From Planctomycetales bacterium (lineage in GTDB: Bacteria; Planctomycetota; Planctomycetia; Planctomycetales; Planctomycetaceae), in NCBI GenBank assembly GCA_026400835.1, contig JAPLOA010000095.1:62001-126000 (forward strand): a DNA stretch of 64,000 bases, given 5' to 3'. The notes beneath the pieces are model-generated. The model worked only from the letters and a program-made list of their open reading frames with translations. It made no database searches and was not told the origin of the DNA. Below, piece after piece: positions 63,215-64,000 of the stretch. Within the stretch, counting starts at the first letter, position 1; the number at the start of each line of letters is the position of its first letter. The position numbers and the translations under genes are program-made.

Positions 63215-64000
63215 ATGTGGAAGCTCGTCTTATCAGTGATCTCACTCGCCTCGATCACCGCATGTGGACCGATGCCGGCCTACGGCCAGAGCTTTCGAAT
63301 CGCGACATTCAACGTCAACTACGCGAATACTCGAGGCGATCAGGTCCTCGAGGCCATTTCTGAAGCCAGTCCGGACATACTGTGTTTGCAGGAAACAACG
63401 CTGCAATCCGAAGGCTGGTTGCGGAAACAGCTTGTCGACAGTCATCCCAAGTTCCCGTCTGCAGGTCACGAAGGAAAGTACTACGCAGAGCGATTTGCGT
63501 TCGCATCAAACCTTGAGCCAGTCGAATTGGTCTACCATCCGCCAAAGGCTGGCCTGTTCGGTTTTTATGAAGCCACATACACGGTGCACAATCGCAAGGT
63601 CAGGATCGTCAACGTGCACCTTTCCCCGTTTGGAATCCCGCGTGGTGCCGGACTTACTGATGCATTGGCCGCGATCTCCAAGACAGAAGCGAAGCACTCA
63701 ACTGAGATCGACGCCATTCTTGATTCAATTGCTCCGGAGACTCCGACCGTCATCTGTGGAGACTTTAACAGCCTTTCCACATTCAAAGCTCCGTCCTCCC
63801 TCGTCGAAAACGGATTCATCGACAGTTTTGCTTCCTTGCACAACAACCCCGACCAACATGTCACGTGGAACTGGCCTAGTCGTCCGATTCCTTTGCGATT
63901 TCGCATCGACTACATCTTCCACTCAAAGCATTTTCAAACGATCGAATCAGCCATCATCGAAAAACAAGGCTCTGATCACTTCATGGTTGTGAGTGAATTG
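63215..64000 (+). CDS. Endonuclease/exonuclease/phosphatase family protein, cut by the window end
   Basis: At least 262 codons with no stop before the edge. It starts at ATG 63215 with GGAG at 63205-63208. A signal or lipoprotein signal (SVISLASITACGPMPAYGQS) is followed by the EEP fold: RIATFNVNYAN, ILCLQETTLQSEGW, VRIVNVHLSPFG, TVICGDFNSLSTF and RIDYIFHSKHF, ending in SDHFMVVSE, with the conserved Glu, Asp-x-Asn and Ser-Asp-His. Exported members cleave phosphodiesters of nucleic acids or lipids; the family is clear but the substrate is not. This is the real frame here; overlapping arginine-rich frames are shadows. Confidence 0.88.
   Translation, partial: MWKLVLSVISLASITACGPMPAYGQSFRIATFNVNYANTRGDQVLEAISEASPDILCLQETTLQSEGWLRKQLVDSHPKFPSAGHEGKYYAERFAFASNLEPVELVYHPPKAGLFGFYEATYTVHNRKVRIVNVHLSPFGIPRGAGLTDALAAISKTEAKHSTEIDAILDSIAPETPTVICGDFNSLSTFKAPSSLVENGFIDSFASLHNNPDQHVTWNWPSRPIPLRFRIDYIFHSKHFQTIESAIIEKQGSDHFMVVSEL

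Noticed and set aside
63264-63992. Arginine/serine-rich plus-strand frame near the right edge
   Set aside because: Shadow of the endonuclease/exonuclease/phosphatase gene starting at 63215 in another frame, which has all family motifs.
1-64000. tRNA, rRNA, CRISPR arrays and insertion sequences
   Set aside because: TTCGA-type T-loop strings were seen only inside coding regions or without matching stems; no repeat-spacer array and no transposase motif were found.

Overview
The window looks like chromosomal DNA of a Planctomycetota bacterium (order Planctomycetales). The evidence is protein families typical of that phylum: DUF1559 proteins with prepilin-type leaders, DUF1501 and DUF1549/DUF1553 (PSD1/planctomycete cytochrome) proteins, secreted heme-motif proteins fused to beta-propellers, FG-GAP/UnbV proteins and TPR lipoprotein neighbours. 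Gene density is ordinary for a chromosome. I see no rRNA, tRNA, CRISPR array, transposase, phage gene or plasmid function. Genus or species cannot be fixed from what is visible.

Layout. 1-2.7 kb: a fused double class III aminotransferase and a small membrane protein. 2.9-21.9 kb: a long plus-strand block of mostly exported proteins: PhoX-like phosphatase, DUF1559 plus lipoprotein, an HTTM/gamma-carboxylase-like membrane protein, purple acid phosphatase, DNRLRE protein, DUF1501, PPC-domain protein, DUF1549/DUF1553, cytochrome-WD40, PQQ-type propeller, PhnZ-like phosphonate oxygenase and PhoD-like phosphatase. Several junctions carry the same large inverted repeat. 22-30.2 kb: two divergent three-gene arms, TPR / UnbV-FG-GAP / heme-FG-GAP on minus and DUF1559 / lipoprotein / TPR on plus. 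30.3-35.2 kb: a phosphonate catabolism cluster (alcohol dehydrogenase, DUF5690 transporter, FAD oxidoreductase, PhnX). 35.7-39.6 kb: a second planctomycete cytochrome/DUF1501 pair. 40.4-42.2 kb: RRM protein, small basic protein, aldo/keto reductase. 42.6-52.7 kb: an informational cluster nusA-infB-rbfA, an endonuclease III-like protein with a histone-H1-like tail, a large TPR protein and ruvB. 52.9-64 kb: a leaderless DUF1559 paralogue, a secreted hydrolase-like protein, an ABC exporter fused to DUF1854, two paralogous lipoproteins among multi-palindrome repeats, mnmG, and an endonuclease/exonuclease/phosphatase protein cut by the right edge.

How the genes fit together. Phosphorus scavenging is a clear theme: three secreted phosphatases (PhoX, purple acid phosphatase, PhoD) plus C-P bond cleavage by a PhnZ-like oxygenase and by PhnX. 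The second theme is a secreted apparatus of heme-motif proteins, beta-propellers and pseudopilin-like DUF1559 proteins whose biochemistry is largely unknown. The third is RNA-level structure between genes: terminator-like hairpins sit in the nusA leader, between DUF1559 and lipoprotein genes, and across the 5' end of a TPR gene. At least three families of palindromic repeats fill the intergenic space.
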